A stretch of 17,703 nucleotides of DNA from Euryarchaeota archaeon UBA596 (GTDB lineage: Archaea > Thermoplasmatota > Poseidoniia > Poseidoniales > Poseidoniaceae). The stretch covers positions 1-17,703 of the forward strand of contig DAGQ01000059.1 in NCBI GenBank assembly GCA_002498205.1. Reading direction: 5' to 3'. This document shows positions 1 to 8,083 of this stretch, in pieces (the stretch's first letter is position 1; the number at the start of each line of letters is the position of its first letter). The position numbers and the translations under genes were made by a program. The notes under the pieces are model-generated. The model did no database searches and was not told the DNA's origin. It saw only the letters and a program-made list of their open reading frames with translations.

Positions 1-3000
1 CAACTTCTTCTATTGGCTTATCATGTTCTTCACTAACATATACATCAGTATCATCTCCAAATCTTTGCATATATAACATTCCAAATCCAAATGCTACAAT
101 TCCCAAAGCAAGCCACGTAATTGATTGATATAATGGATCACTGATAGTAGTTGAAAGAATAAACATACTCAACAAGGAACCGAACCCTCCAATACTCCTT
201 CTCCATCCCGAATCAGTCTCTTCTTGGAAACCTTGTATGGCAACAGTAGACAGGTAAATGGAAATAACACCCCACATTAATGAATCTAAATTTGCAGTAT
301 CTAGAATCCATATAATGCCAGTAATTATGTAAAATATAGACATCATACCTAACCTATCTAACCAATCGAAATATGATTTCTCATCTTTAAACTCAAATGT
401 ATCCCAGTTCCATGCAATTTCAGACTTACTTGAAACATAAGTCATTATTCCTCCTTCTCCAATCAATATAATTCCGACTACGATATTTTGTATTGTTTCC
501 CATCTTGTATCATCAATTTGTTCAATGAAGTTCCATAGTGCAAATGCATGTAGTAAGGGCATTAATAAGGCTAAATCTTTTTGACCATTCTTTTTTACTT
601 CCCATGTAATCCAAATTGCTCCACAAATAGTTCCAATTCCGAATAAAACATCCCAACTTAAGAGTAAACCACCCACAGTCCAATATTGTAGATTTGTAAT
701 TAGTTGTTTTCTACCCGAAATAGAATCTAAATCAGGAATAATACCTAAAATGGACTCATCAGTCCCATTACTTTCATCTTCATTTTGGCCTTCTTTAGCC
801 CATCTGTATAATAATCCGGTTCTTGCCAAAGAATGTAAAATCAAACTAAACATTCCCATGCCTAACAAACTATATGAAAACAATTCGCCTTCAGTTAGAC
901 TTCCAAAATTTCCATCCAAAGTAAAGGCCGTAAGTAATGAAAACAACATTGCTGCAGGAGCATAAGGGATGAAGAATAATCTCCCACTAAATATATTTTG
1001 TAATGTAATACCAACTGTAATTGTAAATAATGCCCAAGCTGTTTCTGGTAACATTCCCCATACTCCAATTGCCAACCAAATAGTTGCTGCAATTGTAGGC
1101 AACTCTCTTAATTCCTCAAGCTGCTCTTCCCTTTTCTCATCAAACATTGATCTAATTAATATTGCAGCCGCAGTAATTGCAATAATTATGTGTGAAAGTC
1201 TAGGCACACCCAAAATAGTCACCTTTGCTAGATCATAGTTAGAGAAATTAAAATCATTCAAGAGTGACCCAATTAAATCATTAGACCCCATCATGTTATC
1301 TTCAACAAAAATAAAGATAATTGGAGCAACCGCTAAAACAAAGAAATGACGATATTTAATTGCATTAAAAATTACCACCCCGTAAAGAATAAACAGGGCC
1401 AATCCCCCACTTGTATCTAGAAGTGCAAGAACTAATAGTCCTAAATATGCAAATTTATCAGCATCATAAGAGACCCCCTCTCTATTTTCTTTATTAATTC
1501 CTTTTCTGAGTATTACTATTGTTATGATTAAAGGCCCTAGAATTAATAATAAATCAAAAACAATATTGCTTAGGAAAACCTCACCGAGTTTAGGCAAATC
1601 AATCATATTTCCAGTTAGATCCGCATGGTCTTCATATTTCCATCTTAGATAATTCAATTCCTCAGAGAGTGGAAACGCAATTAGTACCATTATCCAACTT
1701 GCCAATGCACGCTCTAATGATGAAACACCTTCCCTTTCGATAATTTCCCAAAGCAGAATTCCAATTGGAATAATCATTAAACAAACCCAAAACAACTCAT
1801 TTCCAGAATATTGTTTATATAAACCATAAGAAATTGAAATTGATAATAACATCAAAGGACCAATCAAAGAAATTCTTCCAATACTTCCCCATCCTCTATT
1901 TATCCAATGCCCTTTATCATCTTCTGATACATTATGAACCATCCAAGTACCATCTTTCATATCATAAGTAGGAACGTTTCTTTGTCCAGAATCAATTAAC
2001 CAATGATAAAAATGTCCGAGATCTAATTCTATTTTCCTAAATCTAAGTGTACTTGCCCAAATTAATATTGCTAACAAACCTACGCTAGGATCTAACCCGT
2101 CAAATAAAGAACTTAAGTAATCAGGAAGTGGTAGAACTAATCTTTCTTCTATAGTCAATAATATAGTTAATATCAAAGAAACAGCAAGTGCAGCACTACT
2201 TTCTAAACGGTCACCGATCTTATTAGAAATAGACGCTTTATACAACATTCTCCATGAACTACCAATAATGTATAACACAAGTAACCAGGAAATTAAGACA
2301 TCACCATCAATTAAAATGGATTCGGATAAAATGATTAAACCAACACCCAAAAAGTGAGCCCAATTTTTCAACACTCCAAAACTTCTAGAAAGCTCACCTA
2401 TCGCTATCAATCCAATAACGATAACGATTTTAGTAAGCGGCTCAATATAATCTGTATCATTCCACAAGTTCAGAGAGTCCTGTATAAAGAAAGAACTTGC
2501 TGCAGCAACAAAAGTTGCATTTGCAACCCAACTTCTAGTTGCCTTTGCAAATATAAACATATATGGTAAGGCAACAAGAGTAACCCCCCATGCTAAGATA
2601 CTAGATCCAGGAGTTAGAATCCAAATACTACCGGCTAGACCAATTGGCATCCAAGGTATTCTTTGTTTATGCACTGCTGGGAAATAAGCAAGTAGTAAAG
2701 TTATCCAAAGTACACTTTCTAAATTGATATAAACAGCAGCGTCATTAAGCATAGATTCTCTAATTGGGCCCAAAATTAAGTTTAAATCTGCACTTCTTGT
2801 AATCATTATTGCCAGTATGACTTCTCCAATTAAAAATAAAGATGTTAATTGCATTAGGTCCTTTCTCACCCTTTCATCTGCAGCCAGAACGCCTTGCCCA
2901 ATTACTATGAAAACAAGTAATGAAAGAGCTCCACCAGCACCATCATCAGGGACATTTTCATTCAAAATCTCATAAATTAAAGGGACTAATCCAGCCACAA

Positions 3001-3766
3001 CAGCTACAATAGAAAATATTAGACTATTATTGGATTCTAAAGCAAGCCACATAGACAAAATTCCAAACCCGACAATCGCAATACCTAATTCCCAAGAAAC
3101 AACATCACCAGACCAAGAAAGCCAGGCCCCAACACCAGCAATAAGTAGCGCTAATGGGGTGAAGGTGATTATTGCCCATCCAAACTTAGTAGCCCCCTTT
3201 AATTGTTTGATATACGCATATTCAAACAATACTAAAGCGGTACAAGCAATTAATTGTACATAAATCCCATTAGCGGAAGGCGACCAATCAGTATCTGCAT
3301 AGGGTATACCCGGTTCTAACAACCATTCAAATCCTTGAGAAGCAAACACTCCCATTAGGTACCTTGTCCCCCATAAAACACCAATTGCAGCGAAAAAGAA
3401 ACTAATACCCAACAAATAATCATGTACTGCATGTAAGCCATCTCCTCCCTTTCTTCTTTGCATTTCTACTAAGGTTAATGCCATTCCAGCGGATAAGATA
3501 CCGCCGATTCCTAAAATTAAAAAATTTTGATTTGTAGCATCTTCAGCAAATGCAATTGAAAAAATTCCGCCCCAAATAGCACCTGTTGCAATTGCATACA
3601 TGATTAATTGAGCAAATTTGGCGAAGACATCAATATCAGTACTTCCAGGAGGGGTAATTTTTAATTTAACATCCTTAGAAGGTACAGTCCCATATATTGA
3701 GCCCTGTGCGGCTTTAGACACATTATTTTTTGAAGGTCTACTTGGTTTTGTTTTTCTTTCTGACAT
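1..3766 (-). CDS. Giant multipass membrane protein, 3' end cut by window edge
   Basis: The reading frame is open from the ATG at 3766 down to base 1, giving at least 1255 residues with no stop. The start is firm because the codon just upstream is an in-frame TAG. A basic, soluble N-terminus of about 50 residues (begins MSERKTKPSRPSKNN) is followed by roughly 35 hydrophobic segments of 17-25 residues by eye, so nearly the whole protein lies in the membrane. The largest soluble insertion, around residues 570-630, is rich in Trp and His and includes FYHWLIDSGQ and MKDGTWMVHN; another charged loop follows near residue 890. I see no transporter, glycosyltransferase or protease signature. The size and TM count recall large multi-TM families such as DUF2339, but I cannot match its motifs. 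The gene is divergent from the GIDE-like gene. Membrane location is secure; function is unknown. Confidence 0.88.
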   Translation of the reverse strand, partial: MSERKTKPSRPSKNNVSKAAQGSIYGTVPSKDVKLKITPPGSTDIDVFAKFAQLIMYAIATGAIWGGIFSIAFAEDATNQNFLILGIGGILSAGMALTLVEMQRRKGGDGLHAVHDYLLGISFFFAAIGVLWGTRYLMGVFASQGFEWLLEPGIPYADTDWSPSANGIYVQLIACTALVLFEYAYIKQLKGATKFGWAIITFTPLALLIAGVGAWLSWSGDVVSWELGIAIVGFGILSMWLALESNNSLIFSIVAVVAGLVPLIYEILNENVPDDGAGGALSLLVFIVIGQGVLAADERVRKDLMQLTSLFLIGEVILAIMITRSADLNLILGPIRESMLNDAAVYINLESVLWITLLLAYFPAVHKQRIPWMPIGLAGSIWILTPGSSILAWGVTLVALPYMFIFAKATRSWVANATFVAAASSFFIQDSLNLWNDTDYIEPLTKIVIVIGLIAIGELSRSFGVLKNWAHFLGVGLIILSESILIDGDVLISWLLVLYIIGSSWRMLYKASISNKIGDRLESSAALAVSLILTILLTIEERLVLPLPDYLSSLFDGLDPSVGLLAILIWASTLRFRKIELDLGHFYHWLIDSGQRNVPTYDMKDGTWMVHNVSEDDKGHWINRGWGSIGRISLIGPLMLLSISISYGLYKQYSGNELFWVCLMIIPIGILLWEIIEREGVSSLERALASWIMVLIAFPLSEELNYLRWKYEDHADLTGNMIDLPKLGEVFLSNIVFDLLLILGPLIITIVILRKGINKENREGVSYDADKFAYLGLLVLALLDTSGGLALFILYGVVIFNAIKYRHFFVLAVAPIIFIFVEDNMMGSNDLIGSLLNDFNFSNYDLAKVTILGVPRLSHIIIAITAAAILIRSMFDEKREEQLEELRELPTIAATIWLAIGVWGMLPETAWALFTITVGITLQNIFSGRLFFIPYAPAAMLFSLLTAFTLDGNFGSLTEGELFSYSLLGMGMFSLILHSLARTGLLYRWAKEGQNEDESNGTDESILGIIPDLDSISGRKQLITNLQYWTVGGLLLSWDVLFGIGTICGAIWITWEVKKNGQKDLALLMPLLHAFALWNFIEQIDDTRWETIQNIVVGIILIGEGGIMTYVSSKSEIAWNWDTFEFKDEKSYFDWLDRLGMMSIFYIITGIIWILDTANLDSLMWGVISIYLSTVAIQGFQEETDSGWRRSIGGFGSLLSMFILSTTISDPLYQSITWLALGIVAFGFGMLYMQRFGDDTDVYVSEEHDKPIEEV

Positions 3767-3863
3767 CTAATCAAATCGTGCATTTGTTATTTTTAATTAA
3801 AATTAACTATATTTTTTTGAATTATATAGTCATATTCAAAGGCATTCGGTTTAACCAGTATGT
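3767..3863. promoter_or_regulatory. Divergent promoter region between giant membrane gene and GIDE-like gene
   Basis: This 97-nt AT-rich gap separates two divergent genes. For the minus gene, a TATA-like stretch (TAATTAAAAATA on the minus strand, about 3788-3799) is centred about 27 nt before the ATG, which suggests a leaderless transcript. For the plus gene, ATTATATAG at 3821-3829 or CATATTC at about 3831-3837 would start transcription 0-12 nt before the ATG at 3864. Neither start codon has a Shine-Dalgarno sequence. The positions are read by eye, and the TSSs are inferred. Confidence 0.5.
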
Positions 3864-5177
3864 ATGGCAGAAACAAATTTAGGAAGCGAACTTGATGGAG
3901 GAACGTTTGGTTTAACATTACCTTCAGGATGGATTCAATGGTTAGGTTTTGTAATTGGCCTTTTAATCTCGGTAGGGGGAATTGTAACATTTTTTATTGT
4001 AGATACAGACCCATTACCCGTTTTAATTTCAGTAGGCGCTTTAATCATGGGTTTTTCTACACCCACTAAATTACAAAAAACTTTGAGAGAACTACGTTCA
4101 CAAATTAACCCTGCACAGGTAAATTGGCAAAAAGAACAAGGAGGAACAGAACTCCAATCATTTTGGAATTCCGCAACAATTCGTAAACCTACAGTGGATG
4201 ATAGATCATGGGTTTTTCCGGCCCCAGATCAAAATAAATGGCATTTAGAGACAAGATATCACCCAGATATCCCAGAAGAACTTATTGCTGAGCATCCAAA
4301 TAAAATTGGAACACCACGTCCAGCAACAGTCTCTAATTATGCTCTAGCAACATTAACTGCATACATTTTCTTTGCCTTTCAAATTTATTTAATTTTAGAA
4401 GGAGATGACAAAGTACCAATTTACATATTGATAGGAATATCTGCAATCTGGCTTCTAGTATCAGTATTTATGTGGAAAAGAGCACAAGCAATGATGGATA
4501 CACCAACATCAAACATACGTTCTGCTGCAGTAGGGGGAGCAGAATTAGTTGGACAGGTTAGGCCAGGTCCACAATATCCTCCTACAGTAATTGTCGATGG
4601 CGATTCTTCAAAATCAGTCAATGACCTTACAGCTTGGAAATGGACCTATGAAGTGTATAAATGTAGAACTGTAACAGATAAAGACGGGAATACGAGAGAG
4701 GAATGTAGTTGGCAACAAATTAGATCAGACCGTGGCGGTACAAATTTTACGCTTCATGATGGGACTGGAGGAATGGCAGTAATGGCAAATTCATTTAGTA
4801 CACAAAACTTTGGAAATCATTTAATTCAATGGGAATGTAGGCATGATATGAGAATGAAGGGACTTTTTACAAACGTTATGCTGTCAGGAAATATCAAAAG
4901 GCACAGATGGACTTTATGGGGGTTAAAAATAGGGGATCCTTGTTATTTATTGGCCACACTAAAGAGCAGGGAAGATCAAAACCTACAAGCAGAACAAATT
5001 GATAGAACACTACAAAATGCATTGTTAGAAGCAGTTGGAGAAAAGGCACCGGGCTTTAAACCAAGAATGGAAAGAGGTACAGAATTGACTGCACTTGGTG
5101 GAGCTAGGAGCGAGTTAGAATATCTAATAATTCCAACACTTGCTTTATTAGCGTCAATAGTCATGTTAGGTGCCTAA
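3864..5177 (+). CDS. GIDE-like (MUL1-type, RING-less) multi-pass membrane protein
   Basis: A 437-residue protein. Two hydrophobic segments near the N-terminus (about 22-46 and 50-68) are followed by a soluble stretch, two more segments (about 155-203), a soluble domain (about 213-400) and a C-terminal segment (about 418-437). The soluble domain starts with IRSAAVGGAELVGQV at residue 218 and later has FTLHDGTGGMAVMAN at 295. These resemble the GIDE domain of mitochondrial MUL1/MULAN and its prokaryotic relatives, where a small-residue 'SA..G.vEv.G' stretch and an 'F.l.D..G' strand recur. There is no RING finger: the only cysteines in the domain are C267, C281, C325 and C360. An automatic label of 'E3 ubiquitin ligase' would therefore be wrong. 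The prokaryotic family is often found with LemA, which is encoded 2.6 kb away. The family call is by motif; the envelope role is inferred. Confidence 0.72.
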   Translation: MAETNLGSELDGGTFGLTLPSGWIQWLGFVIGLLISVGGIVTFFIVDTDPLPVLISVGALIMGFSTPTKLQKTLRELRSQINPAQVNWQKEQGGTELQSFWNSATIRKPTVDDRSWVFPAPDQNKWHLETRYHPDIPEELIAEHPNKIGTPRPATVSNYALATLTAYIFFAFQIYLILEGDDKVPIYILIGISAIWLLVSVFMWKRAQAMMDTPTSNIRSAAVGGAELVGQVRPGPQYPPTVIVDGDSSKSVNDLTAWKWTYEVYKCRTVTDKDGNTREECSWQQIRSDRGGTNFTLHDGTGGMAVMANSFSTQNFGNHLIQWECRHDMRMKGLFTNVMLSGNIKRHRWTLWGLKIGDPCYLLATLKSREDQNLQAEQIDRTLQNALLEAVGEKAPGFKPRMERGTELTALGGARSELEYLIIPTLALLASIVMLGA

Positions 5178-5563
5178 TACACTAATTGTATTTCAGAAAC
5201 AGAACTTAATTCGATAACCCCCGGGGGTCCACTCCATTTGATTTTATCATCAGGCACAATTAGAGCACCATCTCCTTCACTGTGTCCTAATGTTGCTTTT
5301 ACAGAAGCAAAGGAACAGTAGAGAGTAGCTTTAGATGTGACAACCTCCATCATTTCTGTTACTGCATTCGAATCAGGGCCCATTTCCATATCTAATTCTT
5401 TGATGAAAGCGGGCTCTAATAATCTAGTTCCAGAAGCTGCAAAGAATACACTTACTTGATGACCTTCAGCGATGGCTCTAGCAGTACATGCAATTCCAAC
5501 AATGCTTTTTAGAATGTCATTCTTTGGTTCGGATACAAATTTGATGAAATATTTCTTGCTCAT
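5174..5563 (-). CDS. DsrE-like family protein
   Basis: I start this at the ATG at 5563 (MSKKYFIKFV), giving 129 residues. The frame stays open to 5713, but that extension would overlap the upstream methyltransferase by 115 nt and does not fit the fold. From 5563 the gap to the methyltransferase stop is 35 nt. The order is a beta strand (YFIKFV), a helix with C26 (IVGIACTARAIAEG), a strand (QVSVFFAA), then TSKATLYCSFASVKATLG with C83, which matches the small alpha/beta DsrE/DsrF-like fold. In DsrE proteins a cysteine near the second half carries persulfide; C83 is the natural candidate, but that chemistry is not shown here. Its stop overlaps the convergent GIDE-like stop (5174-5177). It is probably co-transcribed with the methyltransferase. 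Confidence 0.7.
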   Translation of the reverse strand: MSKKYFIKFVSEPKNDILKSIVGIACTARAIAEGHQVSVFFAASGTRLLEPAFIKELDMEMGPDSNAVTEMMEVVTSKATLYCSFASVKATLGHSEGDGALIVPDDKIKWSGPPGVIELSSVSEIQLVY

Positions 5564-5598
5564 GACAAAGGCTGAAGAATTATCTATTTCATATGTTC

Positions 5599-6291
5599 TT
5601 ATTCCTTTGGTTGTTTCCAGACTCCGATATAACGGTCTATATCGGGCCAATCTTTCAATATTATAGGCTTGAATAATATTGTTTCTAAAGATGAGAATTG
5701 TTCCATGAGCCATGTACGTGATAGCGGCCAGGGAGGCGGCGAAACCTCACCCACCCGTTCAGTTAATTCTCTACCTATGCTGATTAATCTTCCATTAGGC
5801 TTTAAAAATCTTGGAAGGATATTAGCAGCCACTATTCTAACTTCAATTTGAATTGCTTGTAAAATATGAATTTCAACTACGAGATCGAAATCTTCTAACC
5901 ATTCTTTTGGAGGCTGGGTTAAGTCCGCTACTTCCCAAATTACAGATGAGGATGCAAACCGTTCTTTACACCAAGATATACACGAAGGTGAGAGATCAAA
6001 TGCTACAACATCCCATCCTAATTCTTCTAGATAAATCGCATCATCACCTAATCCACAACCCACCATTAATGCACGACCAGGCTCAAGATACTCACGCTCT
6101 AATTCCTCTTTAAGAATCGGATTTACATCCATTCTCGCCCACGGTATTTGTGTAGAATCTCCTTTAGCACTTTCGTAAAGGTCCTCAAACCACCCAAGGG
6201 GATCGCCATCATTTTCTGCATGTTTTAATAGAGTGTGTAAACGCAATTTCATTTCTTCATCTTCTTGCCTTTTAGACCACTCATCATTCAA
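5599..6291 (-). CDS. Class I SAM-dependent methyltransferase, TPMT-like
   Basis: A 230-residue Rossmann-fold methyltransferase. Motif I is ALMVGCGLGDDAIYLEELG (about 74-92), followed by VVAFDLS (95-101), whose acidic residue should bind the ribose of SAM. VADLTQPP (121-128) and DLVVEIHILQAI (136-147) are motifs II and IV. The N-terminal WFEDLYESAKGDSTQIPW (34-51) resembles the 'W..lY....tPW' signature of thiopurine and methyl-halide methyltransferases. This points to a small thiol, halide or metalloid acceptor rather than nucleic acid, but the substrate cannot be read from sequence. The next gene downstream is DsrE-like, so sulfur chemistry is a reasonable link. A G-run lies about 11 nt before the ATG on the minus strand, farther than the usual spacing for this window. 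Confidence 0.85.
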   Translation of the reverse strand: MNDEWSKRQEDEEMKLRLHTLLKHAENDGDPLGWFEDLYESAKGDSTQIPWARMDVNPILKEELEREYLEPGRALMVGCGLGDDAIYLEELGWDVVAFDLSPSCISWCKERFASSSVIWEVADLTQPPKEWLEDFDLVVEIHILQAIQIEVRIVAANILPRFLKPNGRLISIGRELTERVGEVSPPPWPLSRTWLMEQFSSLETILFKPIILKDWPDIDRYIGVWKQPKE

Positions 6292-6341
6292 ATTGAATCC
6301 CCCGATTTACAAAAATCTTCAGAGTCTAGGTATCAAAGCCT

Positions 6342-7205
6342 CTATTCACACCAATTAGGTTTACTACTTTGGTAAGAAGGTACTGGTTCACCCAAATTTA
6401 GCCAATCAGCATGCTCGTTTAACAAATCCTGAGCAGAGTCCCTCAACAAAACAACGCATGGGAATTCTAATTCAATTTCCTCACCAGTTTGAGGATTTAT
6501 CGCAATCATCATATTATTTCCATCTTGATCTACTATTGAAGTAAGATTTAACCACAATACATTATTGTCATTAGTTAATTCATATTGTGCAGTTTGTGTA
6601 ACTGTAATTTCAGTTCCATTTGGTAAAGTACTCGTTGCTATTTGAATAAATTTGTCGCCGTCAGTTTCCCAAGTCAAAGCACCAGTTGTATCTGTACTTT
6701 GAAAAGTCCCATCTTTGTTATATGTAGTCGTTGCTTCATCTGGGCTACTGTAATTATTGACCCAAGTTCCTACAATAGGGTTTCCAGAAAGTAAAAAGAA
6801 TACTAAAACACCTATCGCTACAGTAATAGTAACAATCCCTCCAATTAACAAGGCCTTCTTCTCTTTCCAATCAAATCCTTTTTTTGTTGTAGTGGCTGCA
6901 AAAACATTAGGATTTGGAGCGGCCATATTATTGGGCATTGGTGCAGCTACATTGACAGGGTTTGCAATAGATTGTGCAGCCTGCATCATTTCATTTTGAT
7001 CAATTTGCCCATCTTGATTTAAGTCAAAATGGGGAGCAACTGCAGCAACTTGTTCTGGTTGAACTCCCACTTCTGTAGCAACATTAGTAACCACAGACTG
7101 ATCTATTTGTTGTACAGGTACAGCATTTTGTGCTTGAGTTGCAGGAATCCATTCTGTGCCATTCCACATCCAGTATCCATCATCGCTATAGATAGGTCCA
7201 CTCAT
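6342..7205 (-). CDS. Single-pass membrane protein with EF-hand and lipocalin-like C-terminal domain
   Basis: A 287-residue protein. The N-terminus carries a Trp-rich motif (GYWMWNGTEWIPA, 10-22), like the short W-rich motifs at the ends of some prokaryotic membrane proteins. Residues 61-72 (DLNQDGQIDQNE) are a canonical calcium-binding EF-hand loop, with D1, N3, D5, I8, D9 and E12 all in place. An Ala/Pro/Asn-rich linker (82-104) leads to one TM helix (about 118-140). The C-terminal part begins GNPIVGTWVNNY and is strand-rich, with TYNKDGTFQST, like lipocalin-type domains that begin with GTW. By topology the EF-hand would be cytoplasmic and the C-terminal domain outside, but this was not computed. 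It follows lemA by 9 nt and shares its operon, so it may be a LemA partner. Specific function is unknown. Confidence 0.72.
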   Translation of the reverse strand: MSGPIYSDDGYWMWNGTEWIPATQAQNAVPVQQIDQSVVTNVATEVGVQPEQVAAVAPHFDLNQDGQIDQNEMMQAAQSIANPVNVAAPMPNNMAAPNPNVFAATTTKKGFDWKEKKALLIGGIVTITVAIGVLVFFLLSGNPIVGTWVNNYSSPDEATTTYNKDGTFQSTDTTGALTWETDGDKFIQIATSTLPNGTEITVTQTAQYELTNDNNVLWLNLTSIVDQDGNNMMIAINPQTGEEIELEFPCVVLLRDSAQDLLNEHADWLNLGEPVPSYQSSKPNWCE

Positions 7206-7217
7206 ATAATCACCTCA
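7206..7217 (-). promoter_or_regulatory. Shine-Dalgarno overlapping the lemA stop codon
   Basis: On the minus strand the lemA stop TGA runs straight into GAGGTGAT, a near-complete match to the archaeal anti-Shine-Dalgarno, 3 nt before the ATG of the EF-hand gene. This fixes that start and implies coupled translation of the two genes. Confidence 0.75.
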
Positions 7218-7781
7218 GAATTCGACCTTTACACCTTCACGTGCAGCAGCAACAGTTACTGTAAACATGTCACGATCCTTTGCACCCATAGTATTTGCAA
7301 CTAGATTTGTTGGTATCATGTGAATAGCCGCATTCCAATTTGCTACAGAAGAATTGTAAAACTCTCTTCTATCTGAAACTTGATTTTCAATTGAGACTAA
7401 TTCCTTTTGTAAATTTGTAAATTGTGTATCTGCCTTAAGCTCTGGATATTGTTCCGCTACGAAATTTAACCTAGGAATTAAACCAGCAAGTGTGCCTTCT
7501 GCGGCTCCTATGCCTTTAACGTCCCCTTGTGATAATGCTCCAGCAGCAGCTTGTCGCGCCTTTGCAAATTCCATAAACAAGTCTTTTTCATGAGCAGCAT
7601 AACCTTTTACCATTTCAACTAAATTAGGAATCATTTCGTATCTTTGTTGTAATAATACATCAATATTTGACCAAGAACGGTCCACTTCAACTCTCATTTT
7701 TATTAATCTATTATATGTCATAACGTACCAAAGTAAAACTAAAACAAGTAACACAATTCCTGCAATCATTATTGGGTCCAT
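7215..7781 (-). CDS. lemA: LemA family protein
   Basis: A 188-residue protein with an N-terminal hydrophobic helix (about 4-22) and a mainly helical soluble domain. The family signature is complete: YNRLIKMRVEVDRSWSNID (23-41), LLQQRYEMIPNLVEMVKGY (43-61), the AAHEKDLF that follows, and PELKADTQFTNLQKEL further on, each matching conserved LemA blocks. Length is typical of the family. LemA proteins are membrane-anchored helical bundles with no settled biochemical role. In bacteria they often sit beside TPM-domain or GIDE proteins; here a GIDE-like gene lies 2.6 kb downstream on the opposite strand. The gene leads the run lemA, EF-hand protein, methyltransferase, DsrE. AT-rich TATA-like sequence about 25-40 nt upstream (7803-7820, minus strand) could be its promoter. 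Confidence 0.93.
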   Translation of the reverse strand: MDPIMIAGIVLLVLVLLWYVMTYNRLIKMRVEVDRSWSNIDVLLQQRYEMIPNLVEMVKGYAAHEKDLFMEFAKARQAAAGALSQGDVKGIGAAEGTLAGLIPRLNFVAEQYPELKADTQFTNLQKELVSIENQVSDRREFYNSSVANWNAAIHMIPTNLVANTMGAKDRDMFTVTVAAAREGVKVEF

Positions 7782-7905
7782 GATCTGTCCAAAAAATGAT
7801 ACTGTTTAACTATTTACAATAAGATGAAATTAACGATTTTTCGAGGTAAAACAATTAAAACAGAACACCGATTCTTTTATTATCGTATAATACAATCACG
7901 TATTG

Positions 7906-8022
7906 ATGAGAAAACATCCCCCCCAACTATCTAAAAAAAATAGAAAGAAACAAAAATATCTTTGGGCAAATTATGTAGTTGAATCTGCACATGATCCCAA
8001 AACACCATTGATTGAGGGATAA
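7906..8022 (+). CDS. Candidate small basic protein (38 aa)
   Basis: An ATG at 7906 opens 38 codons to a TAA at 8020-8022. The peptide starts MRKHPPQLSKKNRKKQKYLW and ends in an acidic/neutral stretch (ESAHDPKTPLIEG). The first half is strongly basic, as in small ribosome- or nucleic-acid-binding proteins, but I recognise no family and see no Cys-based zinc site. TTTTATTAT at about 7875-7883 is a TATA-like stretch centred roughly 27 nt before the ATG, which would fit a leaderless transcript. There is no Shine-Dalgarno. The composition is biased because the region is A-rich, so the Lys content could be chance. Conservation in related genomes would decide this. Confidence 0.4.
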   Translation: MRKHPPQLSKKNRKKQKYLWANYVVESAHDPKTPLIEG

Positions 8023-8083
8023 TGTATATTTATCGTTTAAAATAGATTAAATAAAACCACTATTTCGGAGTGGATGAAATAAT
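8022..8083 (+). promoter_or_regulatory. Promoter and leader of the ferritin-like gene
   Basis: TATATTTA at 8025-8032 is a good archaeal TATA-like box. Transcription would start near 8055 and leave a leader of about 28 nt. The leader holds GGAGTGGATGA (8067-8077), a partial Shine-Dalgarno ending 6 nt before the ATG. TSS and spacing are inferred. Confidence 0.5.

Larger units (their letters stand above)
7782..8083. other. Intergenic region with promoters and a candidate small ORF
   Basis: This 302-nt divergent gap is very AT-rich. It holds TATA-like sequence for lemA at its left end, a possible 38-codon ORF at 7906-8022, and a clear TATA-like box (TATATTTA, 8025-8032) followed by a GGAGTGGATGA ribosome-binding region for the ferritin-like gene. 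I see no RNA gene, repeat or terminator in the rest. Confidence 0.6.

Noticed and set aside
750..3263. Several 70-90 codon plus-strand frames inside the giant membrane gene
   Set aside because: They are antisense shadows of a continuous minus-strand membrane protein.
3864..5177. Reading the GIDE-like protein as a ubiquitin E3 ligase
   Set aside because: There is no RING finger; only four scattered cysteines occur in the soluble domain.
5564..5713. N-terminal extension of the DsrE-like frame to an ATG at 5713
   Set aside because: It overlaps the methyltransferase by 115 nt, and the DsrE-like fold begins at MSKKYF (5563).
7918..7924. Run of seven C residues as a possible frameshift or slippery site
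   Set aside because: It lies in the intergenic or small-ORF region and no overlapping frame depends on it.
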